In this document: piece after piece, positions 1 through 6,788 of the stretch
Numbering within the stretch: the first letter of the stretch is position 1
How the letters are laid out: each line of letters opens with the position of its first letter
NCBI GenBank assembly: GCA_051652785.1
Contig: JBOFUX010000028.1
Location: forward strand, 1-13,048
Length of the DNA: 13,048 nt
Source of the DNA: JAGNZR01 sp051652785
Lineage (GTDB): Bacteria; Fusobacteriota; Fusobacteriia; Fusobacteriales; Fusobacteriaceae
Reading direction: 5' to 3'
Position numbers and translations under genes: made by a program
The notes under the pieces: model-generated
The model's input: only the letters and a program-made list of their open reading frames with translations
Told to the model about the DNA's origin: nothing
Database searches by the model: none

Positions 1-522
<522 letters not shown>

Positions 523-709
523 ATCTTTATTTGCTCAGCTTTTTAAATTACTGATTATTTACACCTTATTTATACTGGGTTCGTTACCCAGTCGTAAGTT
601 TTTAGAAACTTACTGAGTTTTGACATTGTTCTTTTTCAAGAACTTTTTTTCTTCTCTATTCTGTTGTTAATGTCCTTTTGTTTGCCCTACAACCTTTTCG
701 TTGTGGACA
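523..709 (-). other. 16S rRNA leader with tandem hairpins
   Basis: This is the transcribed spacer between the rRNA promoter and the 16S 5' end; no reading frame of note is seen. Four short inverted repeats are visible. Stem 687-693/700-706 sits at the start of the transcript. Stem 628-633/638-643 has a TTTC loop as written on the plus strand. Stem 594-601/606-613 has 8 bp. Stem 574-580/586-592 pairs ACTGGGT with ACCCAGT. On the RNA strand the second hairpin contains TTCTTGAAAA, which loosely resembles a boxA antitermination element. By analogy with other rrn leaders these may serve antitermination and RNase III processing; that role is inference. Confidence 0.6.
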
Positions 710-715
710 AGATAA

Positions 716-744
716 ATAATATCACAATTATTACTTTTGGTCAA
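716..744 (-). promoter_or_regulatory. rRNA operon promoter
   Basis: On the complement, -35 TTGACC (739-744) and -10 TATTAT (716-721) are separated by exactly 17 bases. The bases upstream of the -35 are long A and T tracts, as in UP elements of rRNA promoters. The predicted start is near 709, giving a leader of about 187 bases. A terminator for the upstream RNase P gene ends only about 30 bases before the -35, so this is the natural start of the rRNA unit. Confidence 0.88.
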
Positions 745-773
745 TACTTTTTTTGTTTTTTTACAATTTTTTT

Positions 774-799
774 AAAAAATAATATTTGAAACAAATATA
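774..799 (-). terminator. rnpB terminator
   Basis: Inverted repeat ATATTTG/CAAATAT (782-788 and 792-798, three-base loop) is followed on the complement by ATTTTTT. It lies just past the 3' end of RNase P RNA and just before the rRNA promoter. The stem is short and AT-only, so termination may be leaky, with read-through into the rRNA unit. Confidence 0.65.
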
Positions 800-807
800 T
801 ATAATTA

Positions 808-1151
808 AAATAAGGCACCAAATAAGCCGGGTTCTGTGTTAACTAATCATTTTTCTAAAATTATAATCACTTATAACTTTTAGCAACTTACCCTGAAAGT
901 TGGACGAGCAGCCCTTAACCTTTCCTATTTTGTCTTGCTCCAAAGGGGGTTTACCAAGCTATTTTAGTTTCCTAAAACACTGGTGGTCTCTTACACCACC
1001 TTTTCACCCTTACCCGAAGGCGGTCTATTTTCTGTGGCACTTTCCTTAAAGTTTCCTTTAGCAGCCATTAACTGCCCTCTTTGCTCTACGGAGCCCGGAC
1101 TTTCCTCTCCTTAATATTTATTAAGCAGCGATTAGACCTGATACCTTATTT
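808..1151 (-). ncRNA. rnpB: RNase P catalytic RNA (bacterial, type A-like)
   Basis: This is the catalytic RNA that removes 5' leaders from pre-tRNAs together with RnpA. On the complement the hallmark blocks appear in order. GAGGAAAGTCCGGGC is at 1093-1107, CACAGAAAATAGACCGCC at 1019-1036, a GTAAGAGACCACCAG block follows, and ACAGAACCCGGCTTAT is at 822-837. The ends pair to form helix P1: AAGGTATC (1140-1147) with GGTGCCTT (812-819), extended by a few A-T pairs. That sets the ends to within a few bases and gives about 344 nt, a normal size. The gene starts 8 bases after the stop of the upstream coding region and likely has its own promoter inside that gene (1200-1228). Confidence 0.97.
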
Positions 1152-1159
1152 AATTATTT

Positions 1160-1705
1160 TTAAATCTTTTTTTCTCTCTTTTTTTTAGAGATTGCTCTTA
1201 TTCTACCTATAATATTTAAAAAAGTCAAGATAACAACAATCCATTTTATTATTTTCCATTTATTTTCTGAAAAATCAAAGCCTGAATTTTCTTTTTCACT
1301 ATCATTTTGTAAGATACTTTCTACACCTATAATAAACTCTTCTACGTATCTATCTATTTCCCCATTTTTTAAAAATCCCACTATATTATCAACAAGTAAA
1401 TTAACTTCCTCTTCATGTTCCTCTATTTTTATATCTCTTGTAAAACTCTGTTCAACGCTAATACTTCCTAGATTATTTTTTTTTATACTTATAATAAGAG
1501 CTTTTTCTGGATTTTCTATGGAAAAATCTTCTCCAAATGCATTTGTAATCAAATAAACTCTTATTTCATTTTTATCTTCAAATTCTTTTATCTTTGAATT
1601 AAGATATTCTATTTTTTCTTTGGAAAAAATTTTAATTTCATCTCTAATTTCTGCAAAAGATTGAATTGATAAATAACACATAATTATGATTATGAATTTT
1701 CTCAT
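1160..1705 (-). CDS. exported, membrane-anchored TPM-domain-like protein
   Basis: The 181-residue protein has an N-terminal signal peptide (residues 1-18, ending SFA before E19, a plausible signal peptidase I site). A globular domain spans about 19-132, one transmembrane helix about 150-167, and a basic tail RIRAISKKKREKK follows. The globular part, with 'KIEYLNSKIKEFEDKNEIRV', a strand 'ALIISIKK' and the final 'FIIGVESIL', has the pattern of TPM (TLP18.3/Psb32/MOLO-1, YgcG-like) domains. These sit outside the membrane and have been tied to photosystem repair or proposed phosphatase activity; no activity is claimed here. The start is supported by AGGAG at 1715-1719. The gene lies 27 bases after nif3, probably co-transcribed, and its 3' end contains the likely rnpB promoter. 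The family call is by eye. Confidence 0.6.
   Translation of the reverse strand: MRKFIIIIMCYLSIQSFAEIRDEIKIFSKEKIEYLNSKIKEFEDKNEIRVYLITNAFGEDFSIENPEKALIISIKKNNLGSISVEQSFTRDIKIEEHEEEVNLLVDNIVGFLKNGEIDRYVEEFIIGVESILQNDSEKENSGFDFSENKWKIIKWIVVILTFLNIIGRIRAISKKKREKKI
1200..1228 (-). promoter_or_regulatory. probable rnpB promoter inside upstream gene
   Basis: On the complement, TTGACT (1223-1228) and TAGAAT (1200-1205) are separated by 17 bases. The predicted start near 1193 lies about 42 bases before the mature RNase P 5' end. The hexamers overlap codons of the transmembrane helix of the preceding protein (residues around LTFLNIIGRI). A stable RNA in strong demand is expected to have its own promoter. 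Confidence 0.7.
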
Positions 1706-1732
1706 CTTTACTTACTCCTAATATTAATTTTT

Positions 1733-2521
1733 TTATAATATTTTTATAATTGATTCTTTTTCAAAAGTTTTTATCTCTACCTTTGGATATTTTTCTTTTA
1801 ATTCTTTTTCTATTAAGTGTAAAAATAATTTTTCACTTTCGTAATGCCCTATATCTAAAAAAGAAATTCCATTTTCCATTCCTTCTAGTGCATCATGATA
1901 TTTTACATCTCCAGTTATTAGCAAGTCCGAACCATAAAATTTAGATTTTTTCCAAAAATTTGCTCCTGCACCATTAACCAACGACACTTTTTTTATCTTT
2001 TTATCTAAATCTTTAGAATAACAAAGAATATTTTTTATATTCAATTTTTTTTTTATCTCTTTTACATACTCATTCAAACTCACTTCATTTTCAAGTTTGA
2101 AATATCTCCCTATACCTGCCTCTTTTTCCAAGTGATTCGGATCTAATATTTTAGAATCAAAAATCCCTATTTTTTCTAAAATGTAATCATTTAGTCCATT
2201 TTTTCCTGAATCAATATTTGTATGTAAAGTATATAAATTAATTTTATTTACAATTATATCCATTATTTTTTTCCCAAGAACTGTGTTAAAATTAATTTTT
2301 TTTATTGATGAAAATATCATTGGATGATGAGTTATCAATAAATCTGCATTATTTTCTATGGCAAATTTTATTGTTTCTATATCTGCATCTAGGCCTATAA
2401 CTATTTTTTTTATAACACTTTCTTCATTACCTATTATTAACCCTACATTATCCCAATCTTCAGCTAATTTTTTAGGAAATTTTTTCTCAAAATTTATAAT
2501 TATTTCTTTCAAATTAATCAT
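1733..2521 (-). CDS. Nif3-like dinuclear metal centre protein (YbgI/GCH-I type 2 homologue)
   Basis: The 262-residue protein belongs to the Nif3/DUF34 family, toroidal hexamers that bind two metal ions per subunit. Members are often annotated as 'GTP cyclohydrolase 1 type 2 homologue', but a general role in metal handling is more likely than a proven enzyme activity. Visible motifs are DWDNVGL (22-28), the metal pair H65-H66 in ITHHPMIF, LHTNIDSG with D104, GDVKYHD (204-210), and GHYESE with H226 and E230. The length matches the short E. coli YbgI form, without the PII-like insert of the longer Firmicutes version. The ATG overlaps the stop of the upstream sigma-like gene (ATGA, 2518-2521), so translation is probably coupled; GGAGGAGAG in the upstream gene acts as ribosome binding site. 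A nif3 gene next to rpoD is common in Gram-positive genomes. Confidence 0.93.
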   Translation of the reverse strand: MINLKEIIINFEKKFPKKLAEDWDNVGLIIGNEESVIKKIVIGLDADIETIKFAIENNADLLITHHPMIFSSIKKINFNTVLGKKIMDIIVNKINLYTLHTNIDSGKNGLNDYILEKIGIFDSKILDPNHLEKEAGIGRYFKLENEVSLNEYVKEIKKKLNIKNILCYSKDLDKKIKKVSLVNGAGANFWKKSKFYGSDLLITGDVKYHDALEGMENGISFLDIGHYESEKLFLHLIEKELKEKYPKVEIKTFEKESIIKIL

Positions 2522-3294
2522 ATTGCTATCATCTCTCCTCCAAATCTTGAAAGTTTATTTATTGCTATTTGAAATAATTTTTCTCCTGTACCTTTTTCCA
2601 ATTTTAAGCTTTCTTCTAACTCATATATGGATAAGCTTTTTTTACTATCTAAACCATAGTATCCTATAAGTATTTCTATCTCTTTCTCATTTAAGCTGTT
2701 TTTTAGTGATAAATATGTGATATTTTTTATTTCTACAATTCTTTTTTCAAATCCTTCCACAAGGTCCAATGAATCTATGTACTCTTTCTTTTTTTCTTCA
2801 AAATACACTATAAACTCTGTTCTTATCTCTTCCATTTTTCTATAAATAAATAAGACCATAGCTCTTACTATATATAATTTTGCATAAGTATCAAAATCTT
2901 TATACCCACTATTTTTATATTTTTCCACTGCTTTTATTAATGCAATAGTACCTTCTTGTATCAAGTCCATATAGTCTATGCCATCTTTTAGTTGATACAT
3001 TCCCATTCTAATTGAAAGATATAACTTTTTTGTTATAATTTCATCTCTTTCTTCTATTCCTCCAATTTCAAATTTTTCTTTTTCCTCTTTTGGGGAAAGA
3101 ATTGGTACAATTGAAACTTCTTCTAGGTATTCCAAGGTACTCGTTTCTATATTTTGAAACTCTTTATTATTAGAAAATAAATGATCTTTTAAATTTTCTT
3201 CCAATTGAATTATATTTTTTTCTAAAAACTCTTGAAATTCCTCATCTTCTTTTAATTCCTCTACAACCACTATTTCATATTCTCTTAATTTCAT
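2518..3294 (-). CDS. divergent sigma-70 family protein, RpoD paralogue of unknown role
   Basis: The 258-residue protein aligns by eye with the neighbouring RpoD over most of its length. Residues 60-76 (VSIVPILSPKEEKEKF) resemble region 1.2. Residues 109-124 (MDLIQEGTIALIKAVE) match the region 2.2 core-binding signature DLIQEGNIGLMKAVE almost exactly. Residues 201-248 align without a gap to RpoD region 4 (LNEKEIEILIGYYGLD against LSERERKVLRYRYGLD). Promoter-reading parts are eroded. The region 2.3 aromatic motif STYATWWIRQA is DTYAKLYIVRA, and the recognition helix TRERIRQIE has lost its arginines. Region 3 is missing or very short. The N-terminal 50 residues are acidic and match nothing I know. 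It occupies the trmK position of the Firmicutes dnaG-rpoD-trmK-nif3 order. It could be an alternative sigma factor, a decoy or a polymerase-binding modulator; its function is unknown. The AAGGA ribosome site is 11 bases from the ATG, rather far. Confidence 0.8.
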   Translation of the reverse strand: MKLREYEIVVVEELKEDEEFQEFLEKNIIQLEENLKDHLFSNNKEFQNIETSTLEYLEEVSIVPILSPKEEKEKFEIGGIEERDEIITKKLYLSIRMGMYQLKDGIDYMDLIQEGTIALIKAVEKYKNSGYKDFDTYAKLYIVRAMVLFIYRKMEEIRTEFIVYFEEKKKEYIDSLDLVEGFEKRIVEIKNITYLSLKNSLNEKEIEILIGYYGLDSKKSLSIYELEESLKLEKGTGEKLFQIAINKLSRFGGEMIAI

Positions 3295-3350
3295 ATTTTA
3301 TCATTTCCTTATTATTTTAATTTTTTTCTGCAATTAATCTATCAAAAATA

Positions 3351-3378
3351 ATTATATCATTTTTTTTTACAATACCAA
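3351..3378 (-). promoter_or_regulatory. promoter for sigma-like gene, nif3 and TPM-like gene
   Basis: On the complement a perfect -10 TATAAT (3351-3356) lies 16 bases downstream of TTGGTA (3373-3378). The -35 sits directly against the rpoD terminator. The leader would be about 50 bases. The -10 is strong and the -35 only 4 of 6. Confidence 0.6.
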
Positions 3379-3410
3379 AACAAAAGTGAGTTTTGTAAAA
3401 CTCACTTTAA
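3379..3410 (-). terminator. rpoD terminator
   Basis: A perfect 12-bp inverted repeat AAAGTGAGTTTT/AAAACTCACTTT (3383-3394 and 3397-3408, two-base loop) lies 6 bases beyond the rpoD stop. It is followed on the complement by TTTTGTTTT. It separates dnaG-rpoD from the sigma-like gene. Confidence 0.85.
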
Positions 3411-3416
3411 TTATTT

Positions 3417-4733
3417 TTAAACTTTAAAATCCTCTAATTTTTTTCTACGACTAGGGTGTTTTAGTTTTCTCAATGCTTTTACCTCTATTTGTCTTATTCT
3501 TTCTCTTGTAACTTTAAATATTTTCCCAACTTCTTCCAAAGTTTTAGGAGAACCATCATCTAATCCGTATCTGTATCTCAATACCTTTCTTTCTCTTTCA
3601 CTTAGTGTTTCTAATACTTCATTTAACTGCTCTCTTAGTAAAATTCTATTCGTTTGCTCATATGGATTAAGTGCCTTATTATCTTCCACAAAGTCCCCTA
3701 ATTCACTATCTTCCTCGCTTCCTACAGCAGTTTGAAGTGATATGGGATCTTGATTCATCTCTTGTATTGCTTTTACTCTAGCTGTTTCCATCCCCAATCT
3801 TTCCGCTAATACCTCAGGCGTTGCATCTTTCCCTGTTTCTTGAAGATATATTCTAGCTTCTTTTTTTATTTTATTTATCGTTTCTATCATATGAACAGGT
3901 ATTCTTATCGTTCTGCCTTGATCTGCTATCGCTCTTGTTATTGCTTGTCTTATCCACCAAGTTGCATAAGTTGAAAATTTATACCCTTTAGTATATTCAA
4001 ATTTTTCTACAGCTTTCATGAGACCTATATTTCCTTCTTGAATCAAATCTAGAAGTTTCAATCCTCTATTCGTATGTTTTTTAGCTATACTTACAACTAG
4101 TCTCAAATTTGCTTCAACTAGTTGATCAATAGCGTATTGTTCTTTTTCATAGGCTGCTTTTGCATATTTAAGTTCATCTGCATGACTGAGTAAAGGTATT
4201 TGACCAATTTCTCTCAAATACATTTTTATAGGTTCGTCAACTTTCATTTCACCTGTTATATTAAATAAATCTTCGCTTACAAGTTCTTCATCTGGTATTT
4301 GTTCAACTTCATTAGGATTAAATTCTCCAAATCCATCAAAATTATTTCCTAATCTTTTTCTACTTTCATCATATAAGTCAGAGTTTTTTTTTGTTTTTAC
4401 ATATCCTTCTTCTTCTTCCTCATCTTCTTCTTCCTCATCTTCTTCTTCCTCTAACTCAATTTTTTTTGTTTTTTTAGATTCAACTTTTATTTTTTTGGTT
4501 TTTATATTCTCTTCTTCTTTGATTTCATTTTTCTTTTTCGATTTTTTCTCAACCTTACTTTTCTTTTGTATCTCTATCCCTTGCTCTATCATTCCATTTA
4601 TTAAAAATTCAATATTTTCAAGATCAAACTCATCTTTAAGCTCTTCATTTATCTCTTCATATGTTATAACTTTTTTTTCCATAGCTTTTCTTAATAACAA
4701 TAACACTTTTTCATTTTTTATAAAACGCTTCAT
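3417..4733 (-). CDS. rpoD: primary RNA polymerase sigma factor (sigma-70)
   Basis: The 438-residue housekeeping sigma factor directs core RNA polymerase to promoters. Region 1.1-like sequence is at about 8-52 and region 1.2 at 166-192 (VDEPIKMYLREIGQIPLL). Region 2 spans 207-285, with core-binding DLIQEGNIGLMKAVEKF and melting motif YKFSTYATWWIRQAI. Region 3 spans 286-345 and region 4 367-433, with recognition helix VTRERIRQIEVKALRKL. Between 1.1 and 1.2 is a charged linker: lysine-rich 56-92, then an almost pure Asp/Glu run 93-109 encoded by a 15-bp tandem repeat. There is no large non-conserved insertion of the E. coli kind. TAAGGAGG overlaps the dnaG stop and is well placed for this ATG. 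It is co-transcribed with dnaG (14-base gap) and ends at a strong hairpin. Confidence 0.98.
   Translation of the reverse strand: MKRFIKNEKVLLLLRKAMEKKVITYEEINEELKDEFDLENIEFLINGMIEQGIEIQKKSKVEKKSKKKNEIKEEENIKTKKIKVESKKTKKIELEEEEDEEEEDEEEEEGYVKTKKNSDLYDESRKRLGNNFDGFGEFNPNEVEQIPDEELVSEDLFNITGEMKVDEPIKMYLREIGQIPLLSHADELKYAKAAYEKEQYAIDQLVEANLRLVVSIAKKHTNRGLKLLDLIQEGNIGLMKAVEKFEYTKGYKFSTYATWWIRQAITRAIADQGRTIRIPVHMIETINKIKKEARIYLQETGKDATPEVLAERLGMETARVKAIQEMNQDPISLQTAVGSEEDSELGDFVEDNKALNPYEQTNRILLREQLNEVLETLSERERKVLRYRYGLDDGSPKTLEEVGKIFKVTRERIRQIEVKALRKLKHPSRRKKLEDFKV
4408..4452 (-). repeat. 15-bp tandem repeat in rpoD linker
   Basis: Three adjacent copies of TCTTCTTCTTCCTCA (plus strand; the last ends in T) lie at 4408-4422, 4423-4437 and 4438-4452. 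Read in the rpoD frame, each adds five acidic residues (four Glu and one Asp or Glu). The unit length is a multiple of three, so copy-number change would keep the frame. Confidence 0.9.
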
Positions 4734-4747
4734 TTTAAAATTCCTCC

Positions 4748-6553
4748 TTAAATATCAAAGAACCTATTTTCTAAAATTTTATTAAATCTACTACAAAGAT
4801 GTAAAACTTCCTCTAGATTAGTCACTAATTTTAATTGTGCATCAATTCTTTTCAATTCCAAAGATATTTCAATATTAATTCTTTTTTTTTGAAATTCTAA
4901 GACGTCGTTTCTTAGCCAATCTGACATTATTGTTATGAAAAGTTTTTCTTGTTCCTCTTTTCCTGAGTATCTTGTGTATTTTATTAAAGAAAAATCTAAA
5001 AGTTTTTCTTGTTCATTTTCATTAAATTCCTCAGATTTGATTAAGGTACTAATAGTTATTATTTTTTCTTCAGTTTCTATTTTTTTTTCAAAATATAGCA
5101 TTATTTTTTTTAAAAATTCACTTTTGAAATCCTTATTTTTAAAATATTTATAATAACTATTATTCATCAAAATTAGACTTGCTGTTAAATTCTCTACTTC
5201 GTATTCTTTATCTTCTTCATCTATTTTTTTTCTTATGTCTTCTTGTCTACTTTTTTCTTTTTTATTTGTTTTATTTTCCACAACTAGTGTTTCCCATAGA
5301 ATTTCTTTAGAAACCCCTATATTCATAGCTAACTTGTCTATATATAAAGATTGCTCTATTTTATCCTCGACAGATAAAAAAAACTCTTTAAACCCTTTTA
5401 TAAAATTTTGCTTAGCAAAAATATCATCTAGGTTATAATCTTTTGCATAAAATTTATATAAAAAATCAAAACTTTCTATGGAATTTTTAACTTGTTTTAA
5501 AAAAGATTCTTTTCCAAATTTCTTTATATATTCATCAGGATCTTTAGCACCCTCAACTTCTACTACCCTTATAGAAAATCCAAGCTTCTTTAATGTAAGA
5601 ATAGCTTTTTCAGTAGCTTTTTGACCTGGTCCATCCATATCAAATGATAAAATTACATTATTTGTAAATCTTTTTAAAAGCTTTCCTTGCTCCTCGGTAA
5701 GAGCAGTTCCAAGGGGAGCTAAAGTTACATCAAATCCATGAATAGTAGACATTAGAACATCCATATATCCTTCCATCAAAATGGAATATTTTTTTTTTCT
5801 TATTATAGAATTTTTATCTCCTATTCCATATAATATATTCCCTTTTTTAAAAATTGGTGTATCTGGAGAATTTATATATTTGGGTATATTTTTATTGTCT
5901 TCTAAACTTCTAGCACCAAAAGCAATAACTTTATTTTCTAAAGAATAAATAGGAAATATTATTCTATTTCTGAAGTTATCATACACACCATTTTCATTCT
6001 CTTTAGATAGTCCTAAAGTTATAAGTTCTGATAATCCATATCCTTTTTCTAACAAATAATCTGTTAATGCACTTTTGGAATTTAGAGCATAGCCCAATTT
6101 AGATTTTTTTATGTTAGCAGGGGTAATTCCTCTTTTAGTTAAATACTCAAGAGATTCTCTTCCTGTATTCTCAAAAATTTTTCCCCCAAAAAAATCATTA
6201 GCTAACCTCATAATCTCATAATATTCTTTGTATTCCTCGGTTATTTCTTTAGTTGCATAATTTTCTCTGACAGGAATTTGATAAGTATCGGATAATTCTT
6301 TTACAGCTTGATTAAAAGATATTTTTTTATAATTTGAATAAAATTTTAAAGGACTTCCTCCAGCACCGCATACGAAACATTTACATATGTTTTTACTTGG
6401 ACTCACCATAAAAGAGGGCGTCGTGTCAGAATGAAATGGGCATAATCCTTTGTAATTAGAACCTGCTCTTTTTAACTCTACATATTGACCTACAACTTCT
6501 TCAATTTTTAAACTTTGATTTAATTTTTCAACATCATCATCTTTATATTTCAT
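4748..6553 (-). CDS. dnaG: DNA primase
   Basis: The 601-residue primase makes the RNA primers for leading- and lagging-strand synthesis and works with the DnaB helicase. The N-terminal zinc ribbon is complete: C38 and H41 in CPFH, C59 and C62 in CFVCG. The catalytic core follows (PIYSLENKVIAFGARSL at about 201-217). The TOPRIM domain has EGYMD (261-265), SFDMDGPG with D305 and D307, and KDPDEY (337-342). The C-terminal 200 residues are low in similarity, rich in Lys and Glu, and should be the helicase-binding domain. The length is normal. The start follows GGGTGA a few bases upstream. The stop is directly followed by the rpoD ribosome site, so the two genes form one unit of the classic macromolecular-synthesis kind. 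The promoter is at 6595-6623. Confidence 0.98.
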   Translation of the reverse strand: MKYKDDDVEKLNQSLKIEEVVGQYVELKRAGSNYKGLCPFHSDTTPSFMVSPSKNICKCFVCGAGGSPLKFYSNYKKISFNQAVKELSDTYQIPVRENYATKEITEEYKEYYEIMRLANDFFGGKIFENTGRESLEYLTKRGITPANIKKSKLGYALNSKSALTDYLLEKGYGLSELITLGLSKENENGVYDNFRNRIIFPIYSLENKVIAFGARSLEDNKNIPKYINSPDTPIFKKGNILYGIGDKNSIIRKKKYSILMEGYMDVLMSTIHGFDVTLAPLGTALTEEQGKLLKRFTNNVILSFDMDGPGQKATEKAILTLKKLGFSIRVVEVEGAKDPDEYIKKFGKESFLKQVKNSIESFDFLYKFYAKDYNLDDIFAKQNFIKGFKEFFLSVEDKIEQSLYIDKLAMNIGVSKEILWETLVVENKTNKKEKSRQEDIRKKIDEEDKEYEVENLTASLILMNNSYYKYFKNKDFKSEFLKKIMLYFEKKIETEEKIITISTLIKSEEFNENEQEKLLDFSLIKYTRYSGKEEQEKLFITIMSDWLRNDVLEFQKKRINIEISLELKRIDAQLKLVTNLEEVLHLCSRFNKILENRFFDI

Positions 6554-6594
6554 AGTTCACCCAATAATTTTATTTTTAAAATCTTTTACTCTCT

Positions 6595-6623
6595 AGTATA
6601 ATATATTTTTCACAAATAATCAA
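6595..6623 (-). promoter_or_regulatory. dnaG-rpoD promoter
   Basis: On the complement, TTGATT (6618-6623) and TATACT (6595-6600) are spaced by 17 bases, giving a leader of about 35 bases before the dnaG ATG. It lies downstream of the ppiD-like terminator. Confidence 0.78.
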
Positions 6624-6667
6624 ATTTTTTATTCCTTTTTTTTCTTATTTTTTCTTTTTTATTATAA

Positions 6668-6710
6668 AATGAAAAGTGAGTATTTCTTTTTTCAGAAAAT
6701 ACTCACTTCT
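6668..6710 (-). terminator. terminator of the ppiD-like gene
   Basis: A 12-bp perfect inverted repeat AAGTGAGTATTT/AAATACTCACTT (6674-6685 and 6697-6708, 11-base loop) is followed on the complement by TTTTCATTTT. It lies about 80 bases past the ppiD-like stop. The stem shares AAGTGAGT with the rpoD terminator. The rest of the 235-base gap to dnaG holds only AT-rich sequence and the dnaG promoter. Confidence 0.8.
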
Positions 6711-6788
6711 TATAAATATTTTTAGTTGTTTTTTATTGTTCATAATTTATAAAATTAATTATCCTTATAAATTATTCTTATATAATTT

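Noticed and set aside
619..660. TTGACA on the plus strand in the 16S leader as a promoter
   Set aside because: No -10 lies at a suitable distance and no plus-strand gene follows.
2358..2669. Plus-strand hydrophobic open frame across the nif3/sigma-like junction
   Set aside because: Its apparent membrane character comes from reading AT-rich antisense; both minus-strand genes are well supported.
3268..3304. Mini open frame starting at the ATG at 3304-3302, just before the sigma-like start
   Set aside because: It is only nine codons, out of frame, and the AAGGA is one base from its ATG, too close to be used. A regulatory uORF cannot be supported.
4495..4785. Plus-strand open frame rich in Ser and Phe opposite rpoD
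   Set aside because: It is the antisense of the low-complexity Lys/Glu part of rpoD and has no ribosome site or family pattern.
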